DNA of 64,000 bases from Ornithoclostridium sp944380285 (GTDB taxonomy: Bacteria > Bacillota > Clostridia > Christensenellales > UBA3700), in assembly GCA_963931165.1 (NCBI GenBank), contig OZ006985.1, positions 868,001 through 932,000 on the forward strand, in the 5' to 3' direction. Both the position numbers and the translations under genes were made by a program. The notes below the pieces were generated by a model. That model was not told the DNA's origin. It saw only the letters and a program-made list of their open reading frames with translations, and did not search any database. Of this stretch, positions 17,725 through 25,033 are shown one piece after another. How positions within the stretch are numbered: position 1 is the stretch's first letter; each line of letters begins with the position of its first letter.

Positions 17725-18150
17725 ATGTACGAAGACGACATTTCCGAATTGATGTTGCGCATCGAGGCGCTGGAGAGCAGACTTGACAAGCTCGAGACTT
17801 TGCTCGAGAAAAAACTTGCCGACGTTCCTGCCGTTCCGCGTCAGGCGAGGACGAGAGAGAAGCAGCCCGTCTTCGAGATCGGCATCAAGGGCAAGTATCG
17901 TTTTCTTGCCGACTATCTGCACGACAACGGCGGCGATTCGATCACGATGTCGTTTGAGCAGATCGAGCAGCTCGTCGGCGACAAGCTGCCTCGTTCGGCG
18001 TACAACTACCGCGCCTATTGGAGCAACACCGACACCCACACCATTTCGCGCGCCTGGATGAGGGCGGGATATATGGTCACCTACGTCAATCTTCTTTCCA
18101 AAAAGGTGACGTTCGAGAAGCGGCGCAGCTACGACACTCCGTCCAAGTAA
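17725..18150 (+). CDS. DUF7662-like protein with N-terminal coiled coil
   Basis: A 141-residue protein. Start ATG 17725 follows a GGAGG; the frame upstream to 17683 lies in the leader. Residues 1-40 form a heptad-patterned coiled coil (ISELMLRIEALESRLDKLETLL). From about residue 60 the pattern KYRFLADYL, then MSFEQIEQLVG, LPRSAYNYRAYWSN, and SRAWMRAGYMV matches a small domain of unknown function (DUF7662-like) whose hallmarks are SF..IE...G..LP.SA and WW/YWSN. Such domains occur alone or with restriction-like or DNA-binding proteins; the function is unknown. The family call is from memory of the pattern. Confidence 0.55.
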   Translation: MYEDDISELMLRIEALESRLDKLETLLEKKLADVPAVPRQARTREKQPVFEIGIKGKYRFLADYLHDNGGDSITMSFEQIEQLVGDKLPRSAYNYRAYWSNTDTHTISRAWMRAGYMVTYVNLLSKKVTFEKRRSYDTPSK

Positions 18151-18172
18151 AAGCTGTTTTCGGCAAAATTCA

Positions 18173-18198
18173 AGCCTCGCGTTTGCGGGGCTTTTTTG
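18173..18198 (+). terminator. Rho-independent terminator
   Basis: Stem AGCCTCGC (18173-18180) with GCGGGGCT (18185-18192), loop GTTT, then T6. It ends the DUF7662-like transcript. Confidence 0.85.
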
Positions 18199-18258
18199 AT
18201 GAAGATCTGCGGTGTAAAGACGCGGTCGCGAAAAGGCGAAAACGTGCTCTTTGGCTAC

Positions 18259-19002
18259 TTATGCTTTCGGTGTTCCCTTGTGACAGACGGCGATCAGCGG
18301 CAGAGTGAGAACTCCGTCTTTGGAAAATTCGTCGAAGTAGCCGTTCAACGCGGCGATATATTCGTCGTATTTGCCGTCGCTTTGAGTCAATGCATAAGAC
18401 GACGAGAGCGACCTGCCGACAAACGCGTCGCGGTCGTATGCGGCGGAGCCGGGGTAGGTCTTCGTCGTGTACGTTTCAAAAAAGTCGTCGAACGAGCGCG
18501 CCAGCCTGACTCCGCCGCGGAAGCCCTTGAACAAGGGGCAATAGCGGTGCAAGATCTCTTCGAGCTCGATCGCCTCGGCAGAGGTTTCGTCATAGCCGTT
18601 CCAGATCAGCGCGACTTCGCCGCCCGGAGCCAAAATGCGGCGGCATTCCTTGCGGAACGCGTCGCGGTCGAACCAATGGAACGCCTGCGCCGCGGTGACC
18701 AACTCCATTTTGCCATCGGGGAGAGTTGTGCTTTCTGCGCTTGCCGGAACGGAGCAAAACAGCGCGTTGCCGCCGAAAGCCTCTTCCGCTGCGGCGCGCA
18801 TATCGTCGTTGGGCTCGACCGCAAAGACATTCATGCCGCGTGCGAGCAAAAGTTCGGTCAGCTTGCCCGTCCCCGAACCTATGTCTGCGACCTTCGCTCC
18901 TTTTGGCAACCCCTCGACCAAATCGTCGATCAATCCGCTTGCATATGACGGTCGATAGGCGGCATACAGCCTCGCCTTGCCGTCGAATTTGTGTTCGTTC
19001 AT
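18259..19002 (-). CDS. class I SAM-dependent methyltransferase
   Basis: A 247-residue enzyme of the UbiE/Tam-like class. Motif I is VADIGSGTGKLTELL (about residues 38-52), motif II FAVEPNDDMRAAA, and motif III ILAPGGEVALIWN; the AQAFHWFD segment is typical of the trans-aconitate methyltransferase-like subgroup. The substrate cannot be told from sequence. It stands alone between a rightward gene and glyS, both read from other promoters. Its own promoter is of the leaderless type (19009-19038) and no Shine-Dalgarno precedes the ATG. Confidence 0.82.
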   Translation of the reverse strand: MNEHKFDGKARLYAAYRPSYASGLIDDLVEGLPKGAKVADIGSGTGKLTELLLARGMNVFAVEPNDDMRAAAEEAFGGNALFCSVPASAESTTLPDGKMELVTAAQAFHWFDRDAFRKECRRILAPGGEVALIWNGYDETSAEAIELEEILHRYCPLFKGFRGGVRLARSFDDFFETYTTKTYPGSAAYDRDAFVGRSLSSSYALTQSDGKYDEYIAALNGYFDEFSKDGVLTLPLIAVCHKGTPKA

Positions 19003-19008
19003 AAGATA

Positions 19009-19038
19009 ATGATATCACAATGTGCGGCGCGACCGCAA
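19009..19038 (-). promoter_or_regulatory. leaderless-type promoter of the methyltransferase gene
   Basis: On the minus strand TTGCGG (complement of 19033-19038), 18-base spacer, TATCAT (complement of 19009-19014), then six bases to the ATG whose first base is 19002. Confidence 0.58.
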
Positions 19039-19084
19039 GGAAGAGAGCGGATCTCTTCGGATCTGCGTACGCAAAGACAAGCGC

Positions 19085-19120
19085 AAAAATTACGCGGCCC
19101 CGGTTTGGGGTCGCGTTTTT
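19085..19120. terminator. terminator of glyS (usable on both strands)
   Basis: Stem CGCGGCCCC (19093-19101) with GGGGTCGCG (19107-19115). Read leftward it is followed by ATTTTT (complement of 19085-19090); read rightward by TTTTT. It lies 34 bases beyond the glyS stop. Confidence 0.75.
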
Positions 19121-19149
19121 GTCGTGTTTGAGACGTCGGCGGTCGGCGA

Positions 19150-20538
19150 TCAATAGTCGAGCGCGTTGGTCAGGTAGGCGTCGAGTTCGCCGACGGGGAT
19201 GCGGATTTGCGCCATCGTGTCGCGTTCGCGGACGGTTACGGTGCCGTTGTCGACGGTGTCGAAGTCGACGGTCACGCAGAACGGAGTGCCGATCTCGTCC
19301 TGGCGGCGGTAGCGTTTGCCGATGCTGCCCGTCTCGTCGTAGGTGGCGGAGAACTTCTTCGCGAGGTCGCGGTAGATCTTTTCCGCCTCTTCGCCGAGCG
19401 CCTTCTTTTGGAGGGGGAGGACGGCGACCTTGTAGGGAGCGATCGCGTGGTGCAGGTGCATGACGACGCGGGTGTCGCCGCCTTCGAGGTCTTCCTCTTC
19501 GTAGGCGTTGCACAGCAGCGCGAGGACCATTCTCTCCACGCCGAGCGACGGCTCGATGACATAGGGGACGTATTTTTCGTTGGTCGCGGGGTCGAGGTAT
19601 TCGAGGCTCTTGCCGCTCGTCTTCATATGCGCTTTGAGGTCGTAGTCGGTGCGGTCGGCGACGCCCCACAGCTCGCCCCAGCCGAACGGGAACTTGAACT
19701 CGAAGTCGGTCGTGGCGTTGGAGTAGAACGCAAGCTCTTCGGGGTCGTGGTCGCGGAGTTTGAGGTTTTCCTCCTTGATGCCCAGCCCGAGCAGCCACTC
19801 CTTGCAGAAGTTTTTCCAATAGTTGAACCACTCGAGGTCGGTGCCGGGCTTGCAGAAGAATTCAAGCTCCATCTGTTCGAACTCGCGGACGCGGAAGATG
19901 AAGTTGCCGGGCGTGATCTCGTTGCGGAAGCTCTTGCCGATCTGACCGATGCCGAACGGCACTTTGAGACGGGAAGTGCGCTGGACGTTGAGGAAGTTGA
20001 CGAAGATGCCCTGAGCGGTCTCGGGGCGCAGGTACAGCGTGCTGACCGTGTCCTCGGTGACGCCCTGGAAGGTCTTGAACATCAGGTTGAACTGTCTGAC
20101 GCCGGTGAAGTCGCTCTTGCCGCAGACGGGGCAGGGGATCTTGTGATCGGCGATGTATTTTTCCATCTTGGCGTTGTCCCAGCCGGCGATGCTCTCCTCG
20201 ATGCCCTTGCGCTTCATATAGTCCTCGATGAGGTCGTCGGCGCGGTGGCGGGACTTGCAGCTCTTGCAGTCCATCAAGGGGTCGGAGAAGCCTCCGACGT
20301 GGCCGCTTGCGACCCATACGTTGGGGTTCATCAAGATCGCGCAGTCGACGCCGGTGTTGAGCGGATTTTCCTGCACGAATTTCTTCCACCACGCGCGCTT
20401 GACGTTGTTTTTGAGCTCGACGCCGAGCGGACCGTAGTCCCATGTGTTGGCGAGCCCGCCGTAGATCTCGCTGCCGGGGAAGATGAAGCCTCTGCTCTTG
20501 CAGAGGGCGACGAGTTTGTCCATTGTGAGTTGACCCAT
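19150..20538 (-). CDS. glyS: glycyl-tRNA synthetase, class II GRS1 type
   Basis: A 462-residue single-chain enzyme (the dimeric alpha2 type, not the alpha2-beta2 type). The start at 20538 (MGQLTMDKLV) is preferred because AAGGAAGGA lies upstream of it; the longer frame is leader sequence. It has the GRS1 hallmarks: IFPGSEIYGGLANTWDYGPLG near the N-terminus, class II motif 2 (FRNEITPGNFIFRVREFEQME) and motif 3 (PSLGVERMVLALL), followed by an anticodon-binding domain beginning near PYKVAVLPL. It charges tRNA-Gly. Strong promoter at 20591-20619; no T-box leader was seen in the short 5' region. Confidence 0.96.
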   Translation of the reverse strand: MGQLTMDKLVALCKSRGFIFPGSEIYGGLANTWDYGPLGVELKNNVKRAWWKKFVQENPLNTGVDCAILMNPNVWVASGHVGGFSDPLMDCKSCKSRHRADDLIEDYMKRKGIEESIAGWDNAKMEKYIADHKIPCPVCGKSDFTGVRQFNLMFKTFQGVTEDTVSTLYLRPETAQGIFVNFLNVQRTSRLKVPFGIGQIGKSFRNEITPGNFIFRVREFEQMELEFFCKPGTDLEWFNYWKNFCKEWLLGLGIKEENLKLRDHDPEELAFYSNATTDFEFKFPFGWGELWGVADRTDYDLKAHMKTSGKSLEYLDPATNEKYVPYVIEPSLGVERMVLALLCNAYEEEDLEGGDTRVVMHLHHAIAPYKVAVLPLQKKALGEEAEKIYRDLAKKFSATYDETGSIGKRYRRQDEIGTPFCVTVDFDTVDNGTVTVRERDTMAQIRIPVGELDAYLTNALDY

Positions 20539-20590
20539 GATAAGTCCTTCCTTTTTGCGCATACGGGCGCATGAATTTGTTGCATAAATG

Positions 20591-20619
20591 ATTATAAGCA
20601 GTGAATGGGAGATTGTCAA
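20591..20619 (-). promoter_or_regulatory. strong promoter of glyS
   Basis: On the minus strand TTGACA (complement of 20614-20619), 17-base spacer, TATAAT (complement of 20591-20596); a perfect consensus. The leader is about 45 bases. Confidence 0.85.
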
Positions 20620-20713
20620 ACGTTTTGCGCGCAAGTAACACTTCGCCGCGCAAAAGCGTATTGTGAATTAGAAAGAGCGCACGAGCGCTCGATCATAACG
20701 GGAGGTCTCAATT

Positions 20714-20875
20714 ATGAACAATTTCAACGAATGCGGATTCGGCGGCAACGATTGCCTTTGGATCATCTTGCTCATGCTCTGCTGCGGCGGATGCAAAGGC
20801 GGCTGCGGCTGCAACAACATCATTCCGGTGCTTGTCGCGCTCAGCTGCTGCGGCGGCGATTGCGGCTGCAAATAA
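20714..20875 (+). CDS. tiny Cys/Gly-rich protein (HCB-like)
   Basis: A 53-residue peptide with GGGAGG upstream of its ATG. It opens MNNFNECGFGGNDCLW, has a central hydrophobic stretch (LWIILLMLCC) and two Cys/Gly clusters (CCGGCKGGCGCN and CCGGDCGC); twelve Cys in total. Very small Cys-Gly proteins with a WIIL-type core are widespread in Clostridia and are often named chorion class high-cysteine HCB protein; no function is known. Coat or envelope cross-linking and metal binding have been considered by analogy only. The gene stands alone between glyS and a small membrane protein gene. Confidence 0.7.
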   Translation: MNNFNECGFGGNDCLWIILLMLCCGGCKGGCGCNNIIPVLVALSCCGGDCGCK

Positions 20876-20950
20876 TACATACCGCGGGGCGCAGCGTGCG
20901 CCGACGGGCGGCAAGGCGACGGCTTTGCCGCTTTTTCGCGCCCACGCGAG

Positions 20951-20979
20951 TTGACAACGGCGGCGCGGCGTGATATGAT
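20951..20979 (+). promoter_or_regulatory. leaderless-type promoter of the 93-residue membrane protein gene
   Basis: TTGACA (20951-20956), 17-base spacer, TATGAT (20974-20979), then six bases to ATG 20986. Near-consensus spacing and no real Shine-Dalgarno. Confidence 0.68.
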
Positions 20980-20985
20980 AGGCGT

Positions 20986-21267
20986 ATGAAAAAGTACAAC
21001 TTCGTCACATGGTGGCTGGATATGACGCCCAAGCCGTTGCCGTACAAGATCTGGAAGATGATCGTCACGCCTGCGATGTTCATCGCGTGGGTGATGTTCG
21101 TCGCCGTCTATCCGGACGAGTATTGGACGTTCACGCTTTGCGGCGTGCTGCCTGTCGCTGCCGTCGACACGGTGTGGGAGGTGCTCAACTTCCGCGCGTA
21201 CCGCAAAAAACTCGCAAAAGAGGAGCCTCCGGAGGACAGCCCGTCCGAAGAGCCAAAGGCGCAATGA
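20986..21267 (+). CDS. small membrane protein, function unknown
   Basis: A 93-residue protein with two predicted membrane segments (about residues 24-42, MIVTPAMFIAWVMFVAV, and 48-65, FTLCGVLPVAAVDTVW), a Trp/Tyr-rich N-terminus (MKKYNFVTWWLDMTPKPLPY) and a charged, acidic tail (EEPPEDSPSEEPKAQ). No family was recognised. It has its own promoter and terminator and is therefore a single-gene unit. Confidence 0.6.
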   Translation: MKKYNFVTWWLDMTPKPLPYKIWKMIVTPAMFIAWVMFVAVYPDEYWTFTLCGVLPVAAVDTVWEVLNFRAYRKKLAKEEPPEDSPSEEPKAQ

Positions 21268-21272
21268 CCCGT

Positions 21273-21300
21273 CCGCTCCGCAAGGGGCGGTCTTATTTTA
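21273..21300 (+). terminator. Rho-independent terminator
   Basis: Stem CCGCTCC (21273-21279) with GGGGCGG (21284-21290), loop GCAA, then TCTTATTTTA. Confidence 0.7.
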
Positions 21301-21341
21301 CGCGCGCGTTCGCAACAAAATGCGCGCAAGGGCGTTCATTC

Positions 21342-21370
21342 GGTTGAAAAACGGGCAGAATTTTGGTACA
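21342..21370 (+). promoter_or_regulatory. promoter of the putative panT-coaX unit
   Basis: TTGAAA (21342-21347), 17-base spacer, TACAAT (21365-21370). Predicted start about 21377. Confidence 0.65.
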
Positions 21371-21376
21371 ATAATC

Positions 21377-21460
21377 AAAACGGCGGCATCCCGAGAGGAG
21401 CCGTACGCAAGCAAAATTGCGTCTTGATGGGTATCGCTCTGCGAGCCCAAGCGAGGGAAT
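21377..21460 (+). promoter_or_regulatory. structured 84-base leader, possible cis-acting RNA
   Basis: Three successive helices can be drawn: ACGGC...GCCGT enclosing TCC/GGA, then ACGCAA GCAAAA TTGCGT, then GGG-TA-TCGC-TCT-GCGA-G-CCC. The last one lies just upstream of the Shine-Dalgarno GCGAGGGA, so alternative pairing could control translation. It matches no riboswitch class I recognise. Confidence 0.4.
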
Positions 21461-22066
21461 ATGAAGAGATCGAAAAGGATCGCGATCACCGCGGTCGGGC
21501 TTGCGCTCATCGTCATTTTCGGGCTTATGCCGATCAGCTTCGGCACCGCGACGATAGCGTTGACGCTTTTGCCCGTGCTGGTGCTCGCGCTCACGCAGGA
21601 TTGGAAGATCACGTTGACCGCGGGGCTGATCATGGGGCTTGTCTCCCTGATCGGGGCGTTCACGACGGGGGCGGGCAACATCACGGCGCCGCTCTTCCGC
21701 AACCCATTGGTCTCGGTAGTGACGAGGATGATCGCGCCTCTTGCCGCGCACGGGCTTCAAAGGCTGCTGCTCGCGGCGGAGAGACGGGGCAAAGAAGAGG
21801 GGCACGCGCCGCGCAAGGCGGCGAAGATCGCGATCGACGCGGTCTGTGCGGCGGTCGGAGTCGTCGCCAACACCGCTTTGGTGCTTGGGATGATATGGCT
21901 GCTTTACGGCGGCAAGACGGTCGGGGACAGCGCGATAACTCCCGAGTTCATGAGCGCGATGATCTCCATCAATTTCGTGATAGAACTGATCGCATTCACA
22001 CTGCTTACACCGCCGATAGTGTATGCGATAAACGCGCAGGAGGGCAAACATGCTTCTGGTAATTGA
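21461..22066 (+). CDS. ECF-type transporter S component, candidate pantothenate importer PanT
   Basis: A 201-residue membrane protein with about six hydrophobic segments. Its start follows GCGAGGGA. The first third (LALIVIFGLMPISFGTATIALTLLPVLVLAL, then GLIMGLVSLIGAFTTG) has the layout of S components of energy-coupling-factor importers, where a short TM1-TM2 region is followed by a glycine-rich third segment. It overlaps the pantothenate kinase gene by 17 bases, so the best guess is the pantothenate-specific S component, working with ECF ATPases encoded elsewhere. The family is likely; the substrate is inferred only from context. Confidence 0.5.
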   Translation: MKRSKRIAITAVGLALIVIFGLMPISFGTATIALTLLPVLVLALTQDWKITLTAGLIMGLVSLIGAFTTGAGNITAPLFRNPLVSVVTRMIAPLAAHGLQRLLLAAERRGKEEGHAPRKAAKIAIDAVCAAVGVVANTALVLGMIWLLYGGKTVGDSAITPEFMSAMISINFVIELIAFTLLTPPIVYAINAQEGKHASGN

Positions 22067-22886
22067 CGTGGGCAACACCAACATCAAGATGGGCGTCTAC
22101 GACGGCGGCAAGATGATACAGTCGTGGCGTATGTCCGTCAAGGTGGAGCGCACATCGGACGAATTCGGCGCGGTGATGGGCGAGTTGTTCGCCGGCGTCG
22201 GGGTGACGTTCGACGACATCGACGGCGTGATCATGTCCAGCGTCTGTCCGCCGATCAACTATACGATCGAGCACGCCTGCGAGTACTATATCGGCATCAA
22301 GCCGATGATGGTCGGCATGGGCATCAAGACGGGGCTTGACGTCAAATACACCAATCCGCACGAGGTCGGCGCCGACCGCATCGTCAACAGCGTCGCCGCC
22401 TACAAGCTGTACGGCGGACCGTGCATAGTGGTCGACTTCGGCACCGCGACGACGTTCAACCTCATCTCCGAAAGGGGAGAGTTCCTCGGGGGATGCATCG
22501 CTCCCGGCATCAAGTCGGCGATGGAGTCGCTGGTCAACAACACTGCGAGGTTGACCAACGTCGAGCTCATCCGTCCGGAGAGCGTCGTCGGCAAGACGAC
22601 AGAGTCCAATTTGCAGGCGGGCATCATTTACGGCTTCACCGGGCTTGTCGGCTACATCATCGCCGAGTTCCGCAAGGAGAAGGGCTTTGAGGACGCCAAG
22701 GTCGTTGCGACCGGCGGTTTGTCACAGCTTGTTCAGGGCAGCGAAAAGATGCTCGACATCGTCGACAGGTCGCTGACGCTCAAAGGGCTCAAGCTGCTCT
22801 ACGACGCAAACATCGCTGTCGCAGGAAGACAGGTCAAGCGGCGCAACAACGTCGAATATCGACACAGGCACGCAAAAAACATCTGA
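22050..22886 (+). CDS. coaX: type III pantothenate kinase
   Basis: A 278-residue enzyme of the ASKHA fold. It begins LLVIDVGNTNIKMGVYD (phosphate-1 motif with catalytic Asp), contains NPHEVGADRIVNSVAAY (pantothenate-binding and the GADR motif), VDFGTATTFNLI (phosphate-2 motif) and GGCIAPGI, and ends in a CoaX-like VATGGLSQLV segment. Length is slightly above the usual 255-260 because of a basic tail (RQVKRRNNVEYRHRHAKNI). It catalyses the first step of CoA synthesis, phosphorylation of pantothenate, without feedback by CoA. It is translationally coupled to the putative pantothenate importer. Confidence 0.93.
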   Translation: MLLVIDVGNTNIKMGVYDGGKMIQSWRMSVKVERTSDEFGAVMGELFAGVGVTFDDIDGVIMSSVCPPINYTIEHACEYYIGIKPMMVGMGIKTGLDVKYTNPHEVGADRIVNSVAAYKLYGGPCIVVDFGTATTFNLISERGEFLGGCIAPGIKSAMESLVNNTARLTNVELIRPESVVGKTTESNLQAGIIYGFTGLVGYIIAEFRKEKGFEDAKVVATGGLSQLVQGSEKMLDIVDRSLTLKGLKLLYDANIAVAGRQVKRRNNVEYRHRHAKNI

Positions 22887-22926
22887 AAAAGAAATAAATT
22901 TCGCCATACGGCACAAGGAGAAATAT

Positions 22927-24198
22927 ATGAAAAAAGCAGGAGTAGCGATACTCGGACTGGGAGTTGTAGGAGGCGGCACGCTCGAAATACTTCTCGAAAA
23001 AAAGAAGCAGATCGCGGACGAATACGGCGTCGATCTCACCGTCGTTGCGGTGCTCGACAAGTTCAAGGAAAAGGTGCTCAAATACGGGCTTGACGAGAGC
23101 ATCGTCGCCGACAGCATCGACGACATTTGCGACAATCCGGACGTCGACATCGTCGTCGAGTGCATGGGCGGATTGGAGCCTGCCAAGACCTTCCTGACCA
23201 AGGCGTTGCTCGCGGGCAAGAGCATCGTCACCTCCAACAAGGAGATGTTCGCCAAGAGCTGGGTCGACCTCGAAAAGGCGGCGGCGAAGACGGGCGCGGG
23301 TCTCTACTATGAGGCGACGACGGGCGGCGGCATGCCGATCATACGCGTTATGACTCAGGCGATGCAAGCCAACTCCATACTCGAGATCAAGGCGATCATC
23401 AACGGCACGACCAACTACATCCTCAGCAAGATGACCCAAGAGGGCGCGGACTATGCCGAGGTGCTCAAAGACGCGCAGGCGCTCGGCTATGCCGAGGCGA
23501 ACCCGGTCGCGGACGTCGAGGGTTACGATTCCAGCTACAAGCTGTCGATATTGTCTTCGCTCGCGTTCAACAAGAGGCTTCCGGTGGATCTGATCTCGCG
23601 CGAAGGCATCACCAAGATCACCAAGACGGATATCAAGATCGCGGGCGGGATGGGCTTTGTGATCAAACTTTTGGCGATCGCGAAGCGCCACGGCGACAAG
23701 ATAGAGGCGAGGGTGACGCCGGTGTTCCTTGCCAAGGATCATCCGCTTGCCAACGTCAACGATTCGTTCAACGCCGTCTTCCTCGTCGGCGACAACGTCG
23801 GCGATATCATGCTGTACGGCAGGGGCGCGGGCGCGCTTCCGACGGGCAGCGCGATCGTCAGCGACATCGTGTTCTGCGCGAGGCAGGAAAAGCACGCGCG
23901 CTATTCTGAGATGAACACCAGCATGACCGAGGCGGACATCGAGGCGAATTACGAGAGCGACTACTACATTAGGCTCGACGTGCACGACGTGGTCGGCGTG
24001 ATCGCGGACATCGCGGCGGTGTTCAAAAAGCACAAGGTCTCGATCAGCCAGATGAGGCAGGCGGACAGCAAGGAGATCATTCCCGTCGTCTTCGTCACGC
24101 ACAAGACGAGGGAGTTCGATATGCGCAGCGCGATCGAGGAGATAAGCGGGCTTGCCAACGTGATCGGCGTGCGCAACGTCATCAGGGTGGAGAGATAA
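22927..24198 (+). CDS. hom: homoserine dehydrogenase
   Basis: A 423-residue enzyme: N-terminal NAD(P)-binding fold (VAILGLGVVGGGTLEIL), catalytic domain with the KAIINGTTNYILSKM signature and the lysine/aspartate region (AEANPVADVEGYDSSYKL), and a C-terminal ACT domain (about residues 350-423, YYIRLDVHDVVGVIADIAAVF) that usually binds threonine for feedback control. It reduces aspartate semialdehyde to homoserine on the way to threonine and methionine. AAGGAG precedes the ATG. It lies 40 bases after coaX with no obvious promoter between, so it is likely co-transcribed. Confidence 0.95.
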   Translation: MKKAGVAILGLGVVGGGTLEILLEKKKQIADEYGVDLTVVAVLDKFKEKVLKYGLDESIVADSIDDICDNPDVDIVVECMGGLEPAKTFLTKALLAGKSIVTSNKEMFAKSWVDLEKAAAKTGAGLYYEATTGGGMPIIRVMTQAMQANSILEIKAIINGTTNYILSKMTQEGADYAEVLKDAQALGYAEANPVADVEGYDSSYKLSILSSLAFNKRLPVDLISREGITKITKTDIKIAGGMGFVIKLLAIAKRHGDKIEARVTPVFLAKDHPLANVNDSFNAVFLVGDNVGDIMLYGRGAGALPTGSAIVSDIVFCARQEKHARYSEMNTSMTEADIEANYESDYYIRLDVHDVVGVIADIAAVFKKHKVSISQMRQADSKEIIPVVFVTHKTREFDMRSAIEEISGLANVIGVRNVIRVER

Positions 24199-24205
24199 GA
24201 GGGAA

Positions 24206-24658
24206 ATGACCGAGGACGCGCTCAAACTTTTGACCTATCTTTGCGAGAACATCGCCGAGGACAAGTATGCGGTGTTCGACAAGGCAGACCTCGAAGAGGC
24301 GGTCGGTGAGGGGCAAGCCGCGCTGATGGCGGAGCTTGTCTCGGGCGGATATGCGGTCAAAAAATATGACGACGGGCAGTCGGTGTGCTGCACCGTGACC
24401 GTCAAGGGGCGCACCGCGGAGCAGGAACTCAAAGCGCTTGCGCTCAAGAGCGACGGCGCGTCCACCGTCGTACGCACGGACGCCGCCGGCAGGCGGGTCA
24501 TCGTCTACGACAACGAGGACAAAGGCTTTGCAAAACAGATCAAAAAGCTCGCCGGGAGCGCAAAGAGCGCGTTGGTGTTCGGGCTGCTCGGCGGAGTGAT
24601 AGGAGGAGTGATCGGCGGCGTCATAGTCGCGCTGATCATGCACTTCGCGCTCGTATAG
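24206..24658 (+). CDS. hypothetical protein: winged-helix-like domain plus glycine-zipper membrane anchor
   Basis: A 150-residue protein. Residues 1-70 look like a small helical, winged-helix-like domain (ALKLLTYLCENIAEDKYAVFDKADLEEAV, then AALMAELVSGGYAVKKY). Residues 100-130 are basic and polar. The C-terminus is one hydrophobic segment with repeated glycines (LLGGVIGGVIGGVIVALI), a glycine-zipper-like helix that could oligomerise. It is followed by a gene of the same layout eight bases on, placing a two-gene set between hom and uvrB. No function can be assigned. Confidence 0.6.
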   Translation: MTEDALKLLTYLCENIAEDKYAVFDKADLEEAVGEGQAALMAELVSGGYAVKKYDDGQSVCCTVTVKGRTAEQELKALALKSDGASTVVRTDAAGRRVIVYDNEDKGFAKQIKKLAGSAKSALVFGLLGGVIGGVIGGVIVALIMHFALV

Positions 24659-24666
24659 GAGGAAGT

Positions 24667-25032
24667 ATGCTCGGAAAAAAGGAAAAACTGATCATGAAGG
24701 CGGTCTATCTCAAAGCCGTCAAGACGGACGGCAAGTGCCTTATGACTCCGACGGAGTTGCTTGCCGAGATCCCCTATACCCGCGACTTCCGCCGCGAAGA
24801 TCTCGAGCCGTGCCTCAAAGCGCTCGTGCTCGAGGACTACTTTGAGCTGATCGACACCGAAAAGAAGGGCGAGCGCGTGTTTTGTTTCACTTTGCATCAA
24901 AACGGATATGCGTTCGCGCGGCAGATCGAAAGCGAAAAGAGGGCGATCAAGTTCAAGATCGTGCTGACCGTCGCGGGCGCGATACTCTCGGTCACGTTGG
25001 TCAGGATACTCACGTTGATAGCCGGCGGCTGA
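24667..25032 (+). CDS. hypothetical protein: winged-helix-like domain with C-terminal membrane segment
   Basis: A 121-residue protein with AGGAGGAA just before the ATG; the longer frame upstream is inside the previous gene and is discarded. Residues 1-80 are helix-rich (KEKLIMKAVYLKAV, LMTPTELLAEIPYT, EPCLKALVLEDYFELI) followed by a short beta pair (GERVFCFTLHQNGYAFA), the layout of a winged helix. Residues 96-119 form one membrane helix (FKIVLTVAGAILSVTLVRIL). It shares this layout with the preceding protein, suggesting a paired membrane-bound regulator or an old duplication. It ends one base before uvrB. Confidence 0.6.
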   Translation: MLGKKEKLIMKAVYLKAVKTDGKCLMTPTELLAEIPYTRDFRREDLEPCLKALVLEDYFELIDTEKKGERVFCFTLHQNGYAFARQIESEKRAIKFKIVLTVAGAILSVTLVRILTLIAGG

Positions 25033-25033
25033 G

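Noticed and set aside
18590..19831. Leftward 413-codon frame joining parts of the methyltransferase and glyS regions
   Set aside because: It crosses two real genes and a terminator in another frame; Arg-rich low-complexity product.
20536..20640. T-box riboswitch upstream of glyS
   Set aside because: The leader is only about 45 bases between promoter and ATG, too short for a T-box, and no T-box consensus is present.
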